Position numbers and translations under genes: made by a program. A stretch of DNA of 64,000 nucleotides from Microbacterium sp. BLY (GTDB taxonomy: Bacteria > Actinomycetota > Actinomycetes > Actinomycetales > Microbacteriaceae): the NCBI RefSeq assembly GCF_017939615.1, contig NZ_JAGKSR010000001.1, positions 2,903,185 to 2,967,184 on the forward strand, in the 5' to 3' direction. Within the stretch, counting starts at the first letter, position 1; each line of letters starts with the position of its first letter. The notes under the pieces were generated by a model. The model worked only from the letters and a program-made list of their open reading frames with translations, had not been told where the DNA came from and did no database searches. Shown piece by piece: positions 30,401-37,200 of the stretch.

Positions 30401-30863
30401 CCTTCCGGGCACGACCGTGGCGGTCCAGCCTCCCCTGTTCGCCGATCAGACCAGTTACGAACGCCTCTCAGCGGATCTCTGGGCCACCGGGATCTCCACC
30501 GACGACCATCCGATGACGCATTTCCGCACGGACCTCCGCGCTCGGGGCGTCCTGACGGCCGCGGATCTGCAACGGCATGAGACCGGGCGACGAGTCGAAG
30601 TGGCCGGTCTCGTCACCCACCGGCAACGCCCCGCCACGGCCGCCGGGGTCACCTTCGTCAATCTCGAGGACGAGAGCGGCCTGGTGAACGTGATCTGCTC
30701 CACCGGGGTCTGGGGCCGCTTCGGCCGGATCGCGCGGGAGTCCCCGGCGCTCATCATCCGCGGCATCCTCGAGCGTTCCCCGGAAGGCGTGGTCAACGTC
30801 CTGGCCGATGCCTTCGAAGACCTCCGCACCGGCGTCGCACACCGCTCGAGGGACTTCCGGTGA
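27414..30863 (+). CDS. dnaE2: error-prone DNA polymerase DnaE2
   Basis: A C-family polymerase of 1149 residues used for damage-induced mutagenesis. It has an N-terminal PHP domain (YAELHAHSSYSFLDGAS, then LTDHDGFYGA), the polymerase core with GRGSAAASAVCYLLGIT, EPDIDVDFDSRRREEIIQ (catalytic aspartates) and PGPIQGGAVHPF, helix-hairpin-helix LSGIRGIG, and a C-terminal OB fold (VEVAGLVTHRQRPATAAGVTF). A proline-rich N-terminal ~50-residue extension is present. The ATG overlaps the imuB stop by one base. Confidence 0.96.
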   Translation: MGWHNPPLTWDQLERTLSGESAPASAPPGLRPDPGPVSRPRKRVPPAHPERPEKAVPYAELHAHSSYSFLDGASSPEDLLAEAERLGLSALALTDHDGFYGAARFAELAELMELRLQTVYGAELSLDLPSSPQGAPDPAGTHLLVLARGLEGYHRLSGAITAAQLRGGEKGRPVYDLEDLAATADGHWTILTGCRKGAVRRGLEAGDAAAPLRRLVDLFGRDNVSVELFDHGDPLDTRRNDALADLARRMRLPVVATNNVHYARPDQAPLAEAVAAVRAVRSMDELDGWLPAHGGAHLRSGAEMTARFRRYPGAISHGLELAAASAFPLRMARPALPRQDVPPGHTPMSWLRHLVWDAVPTKYPRLDAEGHRRIQRELDVIEEKDFPGYFLIVHGIVAEARRRGILCQGRGSAAASAVCYLLGITAVDPILYRLPFERFLATTRTEEPDIDVDFDSRRREEIIQWVYREYGRERAAQVANVIQYRPKNAVRDMARALGHSPGQQDSWSRQVDGWGSGLEPVDGHDIPDTVLDYAGELLKAPRHLGIHSGGMVLTARPVGEVVPVEHARMEDRTVIQWDKDDAAFMGLVKFDLLGLGMLAALQHCFDLIREATGEEWTLETLPKEEAGVYDMLCRADSIGVFQVESRAQIGLLPRLQPRRFYDLAIQIALIRPGPIQGGAVHPFVRRKMAKDKVDEANREREARGEAPEEFPIPYPHSDLEDILARTLGIPIFQEQLIQMATAVGDCTADEADLLRRAMGSKRGLEKIEKVRDKLYAGMARRGLVDEAADRIYAQIQAFSNFGFAESHSLSFALLVYASSWLKLHYPAAFLAGLLRSQPMGFYSPATLTADARRHGVEVRRPDLHLSGATETLEPLSPDAAGATGRDDCLADPQPPVHRFDRSAPDESAAHRRDGRFAVRLGLSGIRGIGVPMAERIVAEREAHGPYRDLHDLVRRTDATAAQLEALATAGAFTCLGLERREAIWLAGAAAEDRSRFLPGTTVAVQPPLFADQTSYERLSADLWATGISTDDHPMTHFRTDLRARGVLTAADLQRHETGRRVEVAGLVTHRQRPATAAGVTFVNLEDESGLVNVICSTGVWGRFGRIARESPALIIRGILERSPEGVVNVLADAFEDLRTGVAHRSRDFR

Positions 30864-30872
30864 CCGCGGCGG

Positions 30873-31253
30873 TCACCAGAAGCGTTCGCGCTCCTCCGCG
30901 GGCGGGCGATCGGTGCCGCCCCAGCGATCGGCCTCGGCCTTCGCCGCGCTGACCGCGGCGTCCGCTCCTCGCAGCGCGATGCCCGCACCGCTGGCCGACG
31001 GTCCGATCGGGTCGATGAGCAGCGACGTGCGCGGGGCGCCGCCGACGGCGACCGTGCACTCCAGGACACGGCCGATCCAGTGCGTCACCTCTCCCCGCGG
31101 CTCGTCGCCACGCCGGTAACGGATGCCCGTGTCGAGGTCGACCACCGTGAGCACGACGGGTTCCTCGGTTCGCGGATCGAGGTGCTCGGAGACCTCGACC
31201 CGATGACCGACGGGAAGAGCGACCTGACCGGCGAAGACGAGCATCCTGTCCAT
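30873..31253 (-). CDS. hypothetical protein, 126 aa
   Basis: A soluble 126-residue protein starting MDRMLVFAGQVALPVGHRVEVSEHLD. It is beta-rich in its first 80 residues (VVLTVVDLDTGIRYRRG, GEVTHWIGRVLECTVAVGG, SLLIDPIG) and has an Ala-rich helix and a C-terminal ERERFW. I do not recognise the family. TAGGGT is 6 bases before the ATG, giving a leaderless promoter. It converges on dnaE2 with only 9 bases between stops. Confidence 0.78.
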   Translation of the reverse strand: MDRMLVFAGQVALPVGHRVEVSEHLDPRTEEPVVLTVVDLDTGIRYRRGDEPRGEVTHWIGRVLECTVAVGGAPRTSLLIDPIGPSASGAGIALRGADAAVSAAKAEADRWGGTDRPPAEERERFW

Positions 31254-31634
31254 GCCTCCACCCTACGGATCAGCCCTCATCGGCGACAGAGAGGGGCCGG
31301 GGCAGAGAATTCGAAGAAATTTTTGTCCCCCAAATGGTGGACACGAGGATTAAGGGATATCCTGCTTCTTGTAGCGGGGGCTACGGCTGATGACTGGGGA
31401 TTCAGCCGATGAGACAGCGAGATCTTCGCCGCCTCCCCCACCGTCCGGGTAGGGCGGTGAGCCCTCTCGGCAGCACCGGGTTGGGGCGGTTCGTCGAGAG
31501 GGCATACCCCTCGCGGCTAGCGGCGGCATGGCGACCCGTCAACCCCGGACCGCGCAACCAGAGCCCGGGCTACCGTCGCTCCGTATGACAGCTCTCCGCG
31601 ACCACCGCCGCCCCGGTGCGGGTACCGGGTGCCG
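31254..31634 (+). other. gene-free region with a hairpin cluster; candidate structured RNA
   Basis: No convincing gene in 381 bases. The 5' part (about 31308-31365) is much richer in A/T than its surroundings. It is followed by consecutive perfect stems: GTAGC/GCTAC (31371-31384), CGGCTGA/TCAGCCG (31384-31408), CACCG/CGGTG (about 31438-31459) and CCCTCTCG/CGAGAGGG (31462-31502). A weaker TGTCC/GGACA stem precedes them. TATCCT at 31358 could be a -10 element. A non-coding RNA or long leader is possible; the strand is uncertain. Confidence 0.4.
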
Positions 31635-31853
31635 CTACTCCTCGTCGAACGCGCCCTCGAGGCCGTCGTCGTCCAGAGGCACCTCCAGGCGCTGCTCCGC
31701 CGCATCCGCGGGATCCGCCTCGATCGGGTGCGGATCCGGGGCCGACGGCTGCGGCACCTCCGGGTCGTCGGGCGTCTCGTCGGCCAGACGCTCCTGCTCC
31801 TGCAGGTCGGCCTCGGGCTTCACGTCATCGATCGGATGGTCGTTGAGGGACAT
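31635..31853 (-). CDS. small acidic hypothetical protein, 72 aa
   Basis: A 72-residue, strongly acidic and Pro-rich protein (MSLNDHPIDDVKPEAD..., DPHPIEADPADAAEQRLE, DDDGLEGAFDEE) with no predicted fold and no Cys. The start is supported by GGAGGAGAAGGC directly before ATG 31853. It is probably disordered. Similar small acidic genes lie at 36082-36399, suggesting a set of stress-type small proteins; that link is inference. Confidence 0.75.
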   Translation of the reverse strand: MSLNDHPIDDVKPEADLQEQERLADETPDDPEVPQPSAPDPHPIEADPADAAEQRLEVPLDDDGLEGAFDEE

Positions 31854-31937
31854 GCCTTCTCCTCCTTCACTGCGGATGACTCCAGCCTGCCGACCGGGCG
31901 CCGTCGCGGCAAGGGGCTTGACCCTCGGGCGGCGCCC

Positions 31938-32801
31938 ATGACACGGGCAGCAGGACGCGGGCGGGTGCGCATCGGCGTCTCCGGCTGGCGGTATGCGCGA
32001 TGGCGCGGCGACTTCTACCCCCGCGGCCTCCCGCAGCGGCGCGAACTCGAGCACATCAGCATGGCCTTCCCCACCGTCGAACTCAACGGTTCCTTCTATT
32101 CCCTGCAGCGGCCCGACAGCTACCGACGGTGGGCCGACAGCGTCCCCGAGGACTTCGTCTTCGCGGTCAAGGGCTCCCGGTACGTCAGCCACATGTTGCG
32201 GCTGCGGAACGTGGAGCAGGCCCTCGCGAACTTCTTCGCCTCCGGGGTCCTGGCCCTGGGACCGCGTCTGGGCCCGATCCTCTGGCAGCTCCCCGCGCGC
32301 CAGCGCTTCGACGCAGACGTGCTCGCGTCGTTCCTCGACGGGCTGCCGCAGACCACGGCGGAGGCCCTCGCCCTCGCCGAGCGCCACGACGAACGGCTGA
32401 AGGACAGGGCGTGGCTGGAGATCGATGCCGACCGCCCGCTCCGGTACGCCCTGGAGCCACGGTCGGACACGTTCGCGGCGGACTCCAGCCTGCGGCTGCT
32501 CCAGGACCACGGCACGGCCCTCGTCATCGCCGACACGGCCGGCAAGTGGCCGCGGTTCGATGCCCTCACCGCCGACCACGTCTACATCCGTCTGCACGGC
32601 GCACAGATGCTCTACCACAGCGCCTACACCGAGCCCGAGCTGCGGGAGTGGGCGGCGCTCATCCGCGGGTGGGCGGACGGGACCGGTGCCGCTGACGGGA
32701 AGCCGCGGGACGTGTACGTGTACTTCGACAACGATGCCCGGGGGCACGCTCCCCACGACGCCCGGGCGCTCATCGATCTGGTGGCGGAGGCGTCCTCGTG
32801 A
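31938..32801 (+). CDS. DUF72 (YecE-family) protein
   Basis: A TIM-barrel protein of the DUF72 family, 287 residues. Characteristic stretches: VRIGVSGWRYARWRGDFYPRGLPQRRELEHIS, VELNGSFYSLQRPDSYRRWAD, FAVKGSRYVSHMLRL, LGPILWQLP, VYIRLHGAQMLYHSAYTEPEL and VYVYFDNDARGHAPHDA. ATG 31938 gives the usual N-terminus. The biochemical role of the family is unsettled (RNA or nucleotide metabolism has been proposed). It diverges from the small acidic gene by 84 bases. Confidence 0.9.
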   Translation: MTRAAGRGRVRIGVSGWRYARWRGDFYPRGLPQRRELEHISMAFPTVELNGSFYSLQRPDSYRRWADSVPEDFVFAVKGSRYVSHMLRLRNVEQALANFFASGVLALGPRLGPILWQLPARQRFDADVLASFLDGLPQTTAEALALAERHDERLKDRAWLEIDADRPLRYALEPRSDTFAADSSLRLLQDHGTALVIADTAGKWPRFDALTADHVYIRLHGAQMLYHSAYTEPELREWAALIRGWADGTGAADGKPRDVYVYFDNDARGHAPHDARALIDLVAEASS

Positions 32802-32822
32802 GGTGCCTGCGGCGAGCGCGGG

Positions 32823-33404
32823 TCACCGATCGCCGACGTGGCCCGGTGCGGTGAGCGACAGCACCCTCTCGACGAACGCCGCGTACTCCTCCATGTAGTG
32901 CGCGAGGAACTTCTCGGTGTCGGCGTCGTGGACCTGCCCGTCGGAGCCGAACACCTCGGGACGGAACGTGATGTACGCCTCCGGCGCGTTCAGCTGCGGG
33001 GCGTTGAGGAAGCTCAGCACGCTCCGCATGGACGACTGCACGACGGCCGTGCCGATCGCGCCGGTGGACGCGCCGATGATGCCGGTGGGTTTCCGGGCGA
33101 ACGAGTTGTGCCCCCAGGGGCGGGACCCCCAGTCGATGGCGTTCTTCAACGCGCCGGGGATGGAGCGGTTGTACTCCGGCGAGATGAGGAGGAGGCCGTC
33201 GGAGCTCTCGATCGCGCTCTTGAACGCGCTGACGGCGGGGACGGGAGTGAGTTCGTCGTCGCGGTTGTAGAGCGGGAGGTCCCGGATCGGGATCTCGACG
33301 AGGTCAAGATCCGGCGGGGCGAGGCGCACGAGCGCGGTGGCGAGGACGCGATTGATCGAGTCCGATGCGAGGCTGCCGATGAGGTAGCCGATCCGATGGG
33401 TCAT
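32823..33404 (-). CDS. NADPH-dependent FMN reductase (ChrR/azoreductase type)
   Basis: A flavodoxin-fold reductase of 193 residues: IGYLIGSLASDSINRVLA (phosphate loop), PLYNRD, LLLISPEYNRSIPGALKNAIDWGSRP (the family signature) and GIIGASTGAIGT. It reduces quinones, chromate or other acceptors through FMN. The start has GGGGACC 6 bases before the ATG. It diverges from the HelD gene, and the 128-base gap holds the rifamycin-associated element. Confidence 0.92.
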   Translation of the reverse strand: MTHRIGYLIGSLASDSINRVLATALVRLAPPDLDLVEIPIRDLPLYNRDDELTPVPAVSAFKSAIESSDGLLLISPEYNRSIPGALKNAIDWGSRPWGHNSFARKPTGIIGASTGAIGTAVVQSSMRSVLSFLNAPQLNAPEAYITFRPEVFGSDGQVHDADTEKFLAHYMEEYAAFVERVLSLTAPGHVGDR

Positions 33405-33451
33405 GGTGTGGTCCCCTCGTCTCCCTGCACCTCCAGGATATCGCCGGGGTG

Positions 33452-33471
33452 GGGGCTTGCCACAAGACCCC
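33452..33471 (+). promoter_or_regulatory. rifamycin-associated element (RAE)
   Basis: GGGGCTTGCCACAAGACCCC, an imperfect inverted repeat, matches the known RAE consensus (GGGGCTTGCGRCAAGGCCCC) at 17-18 of 20 bases. It lies 61 bases upstream of the HelD start. In other actinobacteria this element precedes rifamycin-inducible resistance genes including helR. Confidence 0.8.
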
Positions 33472-33532
33472 CCTGACCGAGCAGAATCGACGGCTCGCGT
33501 GCCTTCGCACGCGGACCCGAGAAGGAGACCCG

Positions 33533-35662
33533 GTGCTCGATCCCTTTCACCTTTCCGACGACCATGCGGCGAAGTCCGCCGACGATCTGATCGCGGCCGA
33601 TCGCGCGCACCTCCGGCGCCTCGACGCCGCGCTGACCCGCGAGCGGGAGACGGTGTCCGCCCGCCTCGCCCTCGTGCGCCGGCAGACCGCTGAGGCCGGT
33701 GTCACCGCGGTCGACCGCGACCTGGAGATCCGGCGGCTGAGCGCGACGCTGCGTCTGCGGGAACGCTTCGGCATCGACATGTGCCTCGGCCGGATGACGC
33801 CGGCCGACGGCCCGCCGATCTACATCGGCCGCGCGGGTGTCTCCGACGCCGACGGCACCCGGCTCCTCGTGGATTGGCGTGTTCCCGCCGCCGAGCCGTA
33901 TTTCGCCGCCACCTGGGAAGACCCCCGAGGGCTCATCTCCCGACGTCGGTACCGCTGGACCGCGGGGCGGATCACGGACTACTGGGACGAGGCCCTGACC
34001 GCGGAGGGCCTCGACGGTTCGGCTTCGCTCGACGACCAGTCCGCCTTCCTCGCCAGCCTCGACGCCCACCGCACGGGCCGGATGCGCGACGTGCTGGCGA
34101 CCATCCAGGCGGATCAGGACGCCATCGTCCGCGCCCCGTCCGCGGGGGCGCTCGTGGTGGACGGCGGGCCGGGGACCGGCAAGACCGTCGTGGCGCTGCA
34201 CCGGGCCGCGCACCTCCTGTATGCGGAGCCGCACCTGACGAACGGTGCCGGCGGGATGCTCCTCGTCGGGCCGAACCCGCACTACCTGGGATACGTCGAG
34301 GACGTGCTGCCGAGCCTCGGGGAGGACACCGTGCGTCTGTGCACGCTGCGGGATCTCACCCCCGAGGGTGCGGCCGCCGTCGCCGAGACGGATGCCCGGG
34401 TCGCGGCCGTGAAGGAGCGCCTGGCCCCGGACCGGGTGATCGACGCGGCGGTGGCCGCGTTGACCCGTCCGCCTCGCCACGCGCTGCGGATCGAGTCGCC
34501 GTGGGCCGATCTCTGGGTGACCGGCCGGGACTGGATCGACCTGTTCGCGGCGGCTGATCCGGAGGTGCCCCTCAACGAGGCCCGCGACGCGGTCTGGGAG
34601 GAACTCCTGGACATGCTCGTCGACCAGGTGCGCGACGAGGAGGTGCCGGAGTCCGCGATCCGCCGGCGTCTGCGGCAGGACGACGAGCTGACCGGCCTGT
34701 TCGTGCGGGCCTGGCCGCTGCTGTCGCCCGCCGCCGTGGTGGCGGCGCTGTGGGCGTCGCCGGAGCTCCTCACCCGCTGCGCCCCGGAGCTCTCGGCGGA
34801 GGATCTCGCTCTGCTGCACCGGGCGGAGGGAGCGCCGTGGACGGATGCCGATCTTCCGCTGCTGGACGCCGCCCACCGCCGGATCGGCGACCCGGAGTCC
34901 GTGCGCGAGCAGCATCGCCGGCAGGCGGCCGCGGCGGTCGCGCAGGAGCAGATGGCCGCGGTGGTCGAGCATCTCGTCGCGGGGGACGACAGTGAGATGA
35001 AGGTCATGTCGATCCTGCAGGGCGAGGACGCCCGGAACGTCCTCGCCGGGGCGGGAGCGCCGCCGCCGCTGCCGCCGGACGAGCTGGCGGGCCCGTTCGG
35101 GCACATCGTGGTCGACGAGGCCCAGGAACTGACCGACGCGCAGTGGCGCATGCTCCTGGCGCGCTGTCCGTCGCGCCGCTTCACGATCGTCGGAGACCGC
35201 GCCCAGGCACGGCAGGAGTTCGCGGAGTCCTGGACGGAGCGGCTGGAGCGCCTCGGTCTGCGTGACGTGCGCGTCGCCACCCTCCGGGTGAACTATCGGA
35301 CGCCCGCGGAGGTCATGGATCTGGCGGGTCCGGCGATCCGCGAGGCGTTGCCTGACGCCAACGTGCCCGTCTCCGTGCGCGAGAGCGGCATCCCGGTGCG
35401 CGATGCCGCCGTGTCCGAACTGGATGCCGTGCTGGACGCATGGCTGGCGGAGCACCCGGAGGGCGTCGCGGCGGTCATCGGCGCAGGTCCGATCACCCCG
35501 CGTCCGCGGGTGCGGGCACTGACGCCCGAGGGAGCGAAGGGCCTCGAGTTCGATCTCGTGATGCTCGTTCGGCCCGAAGACCTCGGGGACGGGCGCATCG
35601 GGGCCGTCGACCGCTACGTCGCGATGACCCGGACCACGCGGGAACTCATCGTGCTGCACTGA
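33533..35662 (+). CDS. helD: HelD-family RNA polymerase recycling ATPase (HelR-like)
   Basis: A UvrD/Rep-like SF1 ATPase that pries open stalled RNA polymerase and can displace rifampicin. The 709 residues have an N-terminal coiled coil (about 5-60) that inserts in the secondary channel, Walker A GGPGTGKT (about 211-218), VDEAQELTDAQWRMLL (Walker B), VGDRAQARQ, LRVNYRTP and AMTRTTRELIVL. The 1A/1B split by a long insertion is typical of HelD. GTG 33533 has AAGGAG 7 bases upstream. The upstream RAE supports the rifamycin-responsive HelR subtype. Confidence 0.92.
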   Translation: MLDPFHLSDDHAAKSADDLIAADRAHLRRLDAALTRERETVSARLALVRRQTAEAGVTAVDRDLEIRRLSATLRLRERFGIDMCLGRMTPADGPPIYIGRAGVSDADGTRLLVDWRVPAAEPYFAATWEDPRGLISRRRYRWTAGRITDYWDEALTAEGLDGSASLDDQSAFLASLDAHRTGRMRDVLATIQADQDAIVRAPSAGALVVDGGPGTGKTVVALHRAAHLLYAEPHLTNGAGGMLLVGPNPHYLGYVEDVLPSLGEDTVRLCTLRDLTPEGAAAVAETDARVAAVKERLAPDRVIDAAVAALTRPPRHALRIESPWADLWVTGRDWIDLFAAADPEVPLNEARDAVWEELLDMLVDQVRDEEVPESAIRRRLRQDDELTGLFVRAWPLLSPAAVVAALWASPELLTRCAPELSAEDLALLHRAEGAPWTDADLPLLDAAHRRIGDPESVREQHRRQAAAAVAQEQMAAVVEHLVAGDDSEMKVMSILQGEDARNVLAGAGAPPPLPPDELAGPFGHIVVDEAQELTDAQWRMLLARCPSRRFTIVGDRAQARQEFAESWTERLERLGLRDVRVATLRVNYRTPAEVMDLAGPAIREALPDANVPVSVRESGIPVRDAAVSELDAVLDAWLAEHPEGVAAVIGAGPITPRPRVRALTPEGAKGLEFDLVMLVRPEDLGDGRIGAVDRYVAMTRTTRELIVLH

Positions 35663-35707
35663 CCAAGGTCCCTGGCGTCGCCGTGGGAGCGGTCCTAGCC
35701 TGGGGCG

Positions 35708-35866
35708 ATGACGAACCGTGAGGGGACGGCGCCGCACTGTCCGGAGGACGACGTCGTGATGCTCGCCGTGCCCGGCGGCTGGAGGTGCCCGGAATGCGGG
35801 CACCTCCAGCAGGCGCAGGATCCCGACGAGCCGGATCCTCCGGCGGCGTTCGGGTCACGCCTATGA
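35708..35866 (+). CDS. small zinc-ribbon-like protein, 52 aa
   Basis: A 52-residue protein too short for most gene callers: MTNREGTAPHCPEDDVVML followed by WRCPECGHLQ. The CPECGH motif with the preceding Cys and His could bind one zinc. The ATG is placed by a leaderless promoter, TAGCCT-N6-ATG, right before it, and codon use matches neighbours. It ends 3 bases before the convergent DUF2188 gene. A nucleic-acid or protein-binding role is only a guess. Confidence 0.65.
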   Translation: MTNREGTAPHCPEDDVVMLAVPGGWRCPECGHLQQAQDPDEPDPPAAFGSRL

Positions 35867-35869
35867 CGC

Positions 35870-36082
35870 TCAGGCGTCGTCGGAGTCGCCCCCGTCGGTG
35901 ATGACGCCGGTGGGCTCACTGAGCTCCACCTCGTGGCGGACGCCGTGCTCGGACGCGAGGGCCTCCCCCTCCTCGATGGCCTCATCGCGGCTGGTGTAAC
36001 TGCGGGAGAGCTCGGGGGCGCCGTCCACCTCGTTGACCCACTGGCCGTTCTTCGAGCGGGTGATGACCGCGGCGACCCCCAT
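35870..36082 (-). CDS. DUF2188 domain-containing protein
   Basis: A 70-residue protein: ITRSKNGQWVNEVDGAPELSRSYTSRDEAIEEGEALASEHGVRHEV, which has the KNGQW...A...G.A.....V pattern of the DUF2188 family (usually single-domain proteins about 70-80 residues long). The tail is acidic. The ATG overlaps the TGA of the upstream acidic gene by one base. The family function is unknown. Confidence 0.85.
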   Translation of the reverse strand: MGVAAVITRSKNGQWVNEVDGAPELSRSYTSRDEAIEEGEALASEHGVRHEVELSEPTGVITDGGDSDDA

Positions 36083-36399
36083 CAGATGTCTCCCGGTCCG
36101 AGGTCGCCCTGACCTTCCTCGCCGAGATCGGCGAGCACCGGGTCCTCCCCCTGGCTCTCCGGTTGGGGCGCAGACCCGGGAAGGTCCGCCGCCGGGACCT
36201 CGTCGTCGGGATCGGGGATCTCGTCGGGATCACGGCCGGTCGCGGTCGACGCGTCCAGCTCCTCCGGCGTCGCTCCGTCGTCGAGGGCCTCCGTGCGCTC
36301 CCACTCCGCCTGCGCGGGGTCATCACGCGGGTCGGCCTCGGTCGTCGCGTCACCGTCGCGCAGCGGCTGGCCGCCGACGTCGTCGGGTGTCGATTGCAT
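36082..36399 (-). CDS. acidic hypothetical protein, 105 aa
   Basis: A 105-residue, Asp/Glu/Pro-rich protein beginning MQSTPDDVGGQPLRDGDATTE, with no hydrophobic core and probably disordered. AAGGAGG precedes ATG 36399 by 5 bases, fixing the start over an upstream in-frame ATG. Its stop overlaps the DUF2188 start, so the two form a small operon. No family is recognised. Confidence 0.75.
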   Translation of the reverse strand: MQSTPDDVGGQPLRDGDATTEADPRDDPAQAEWERTEALDDGATPEELDASTATGRDPDEIPDPDDEVPAADLPGSAPQPESQGEDPVLADLGEEGQGDLGPGDI

Positions 36400-36522
36400 G
36401 TGTCCTCCTTCGATCGGGCTGCCCTCAGTCTGGCGGTGCGCACGGGCGTCGCCGAGGGGCTTGAGGAGACCTCGCCGAGCCGCTAGGTTCGCGACCGTCG
36501 GTGCCACGACCGAGCCGTCTCG

Positions 36523-37113
36523 CTATGGCGCCGTTCGGGCGATGCGGGCGATCTCGTCGCGAATGAGCTCCAGCGCCCCGTCCACGTCGCCGGGTTCCCG
36601 GTGCAGCAGGTGGAGGGCCAGTCCATCGGTGAGGGCGTGCAGTCGCCGTGCCAGTGGGACGACGACCTCGTCCGGCAGGCTCTCGTGTGTCAGCAGCTCC
36701 ACCAGTCGCGTGAAGACGGCGAGGAGCTGCTCATGCGCGCGGTTCCGGATCCCCACCAGCGCGGGCTCTGCCGGGCATTCGCCCACGAGGGCGAGATTGA
36801 TCTCGAGCTCCGCGCGCGTGTCCGGGTCCCGCGGGAGGAGACGCGTGATGACCGCGAGTGCGTACTCGGCCGGGTCGTCGTGCCACGGCGTCGCCAGGAC
36901 GCGGGCGGTGGCCCGTTCCACCATGAGCTCGGCAGAGAAGCGGAGCAGTTCGGTGCGGGTCGGGAAGATGTAGCGCAGCGAGCCGACGGCGAGCCCGGCC
37001 CGGTCTGCGACGGTGCGGACGGAGACGGCGCCGATCCCCTTGTCGAGGATGATCTGCCAGACCGCCTCCGCCAACTGCTCTTTGCGGGCCTCCCTGTCGA
37101 TGCTCCTGCTCAC
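36523..37113 (-). CDS. TetR-family transcriptional regulator
   Basis: A 196-residue repressor with an N-terminal HTH (EQLAEAVWQIILDKGIGAVSVRTVADRAGLAVGSLRYIFPTRTELL, about 12-56) and a helical ligand-binding domain. GTG 37113 has TAGAGT 6 bases upstream. Twin palindromes at 37123-37140 and 37150-37167 overlap that promoter and lie upstream of the divergent lipoprotein, so it probably represses both. The ligand is not evident. Confidence 0.93.
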   Translation of the reverse strand: MSRSIDREARKEQLAEAVWQIILDKGIGAVSVRTVADRAGLAVGSLRYIFPTRTELLRFSAELMVERATARVLATPWHDDPAEYALAVITRLLPRDPDTRAELEINLALVGECPAEPALVGIRNRAHEQLLAVFTRLVELLTHESLPDEVVVPLARRLHALTDGLALHLLHREPGDVDGALELIRDEIARIARTAP

Positions 37114-37122
37114 GGCTGGACT

Positions 37123-37167
37123 CTAGCACGACCGTGCTAGAGTCCAGTTCTAGCACAGTCGTGCTAG
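37123..37167. promoter_or_regulatory. twin TetR operators
   Basis: Two copies of CTAGCAC-N4-GTGCTAG (37123-37140 and 37150-37167), centres 27 bases apart, lie in the divergent space between the TetR gene and the MmpS-like gene. The first copy overlaps the -10 box of the regulator (TAGAGT on the minus strand). Confidence 0.88.
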
Positions 37168-37200
37168 ACGATTGCGCGGATCTGGACAGGAGGCGCGGTG

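Noticed and set aside
31308..31502. Match to the actinobacterial 6C RNA motif, because two minus-strand loops contain C runs.
   Set aside because: The C runs are four and five long, not six or more, and the layout does not match what I know of 6C. Kept as an unassigned structured region.
31528..31941. 137-codon plus-strand frame across the small acidic gene.
   Set aside because: It is the antisense of the acidic gene and has no ribosome site or domain.
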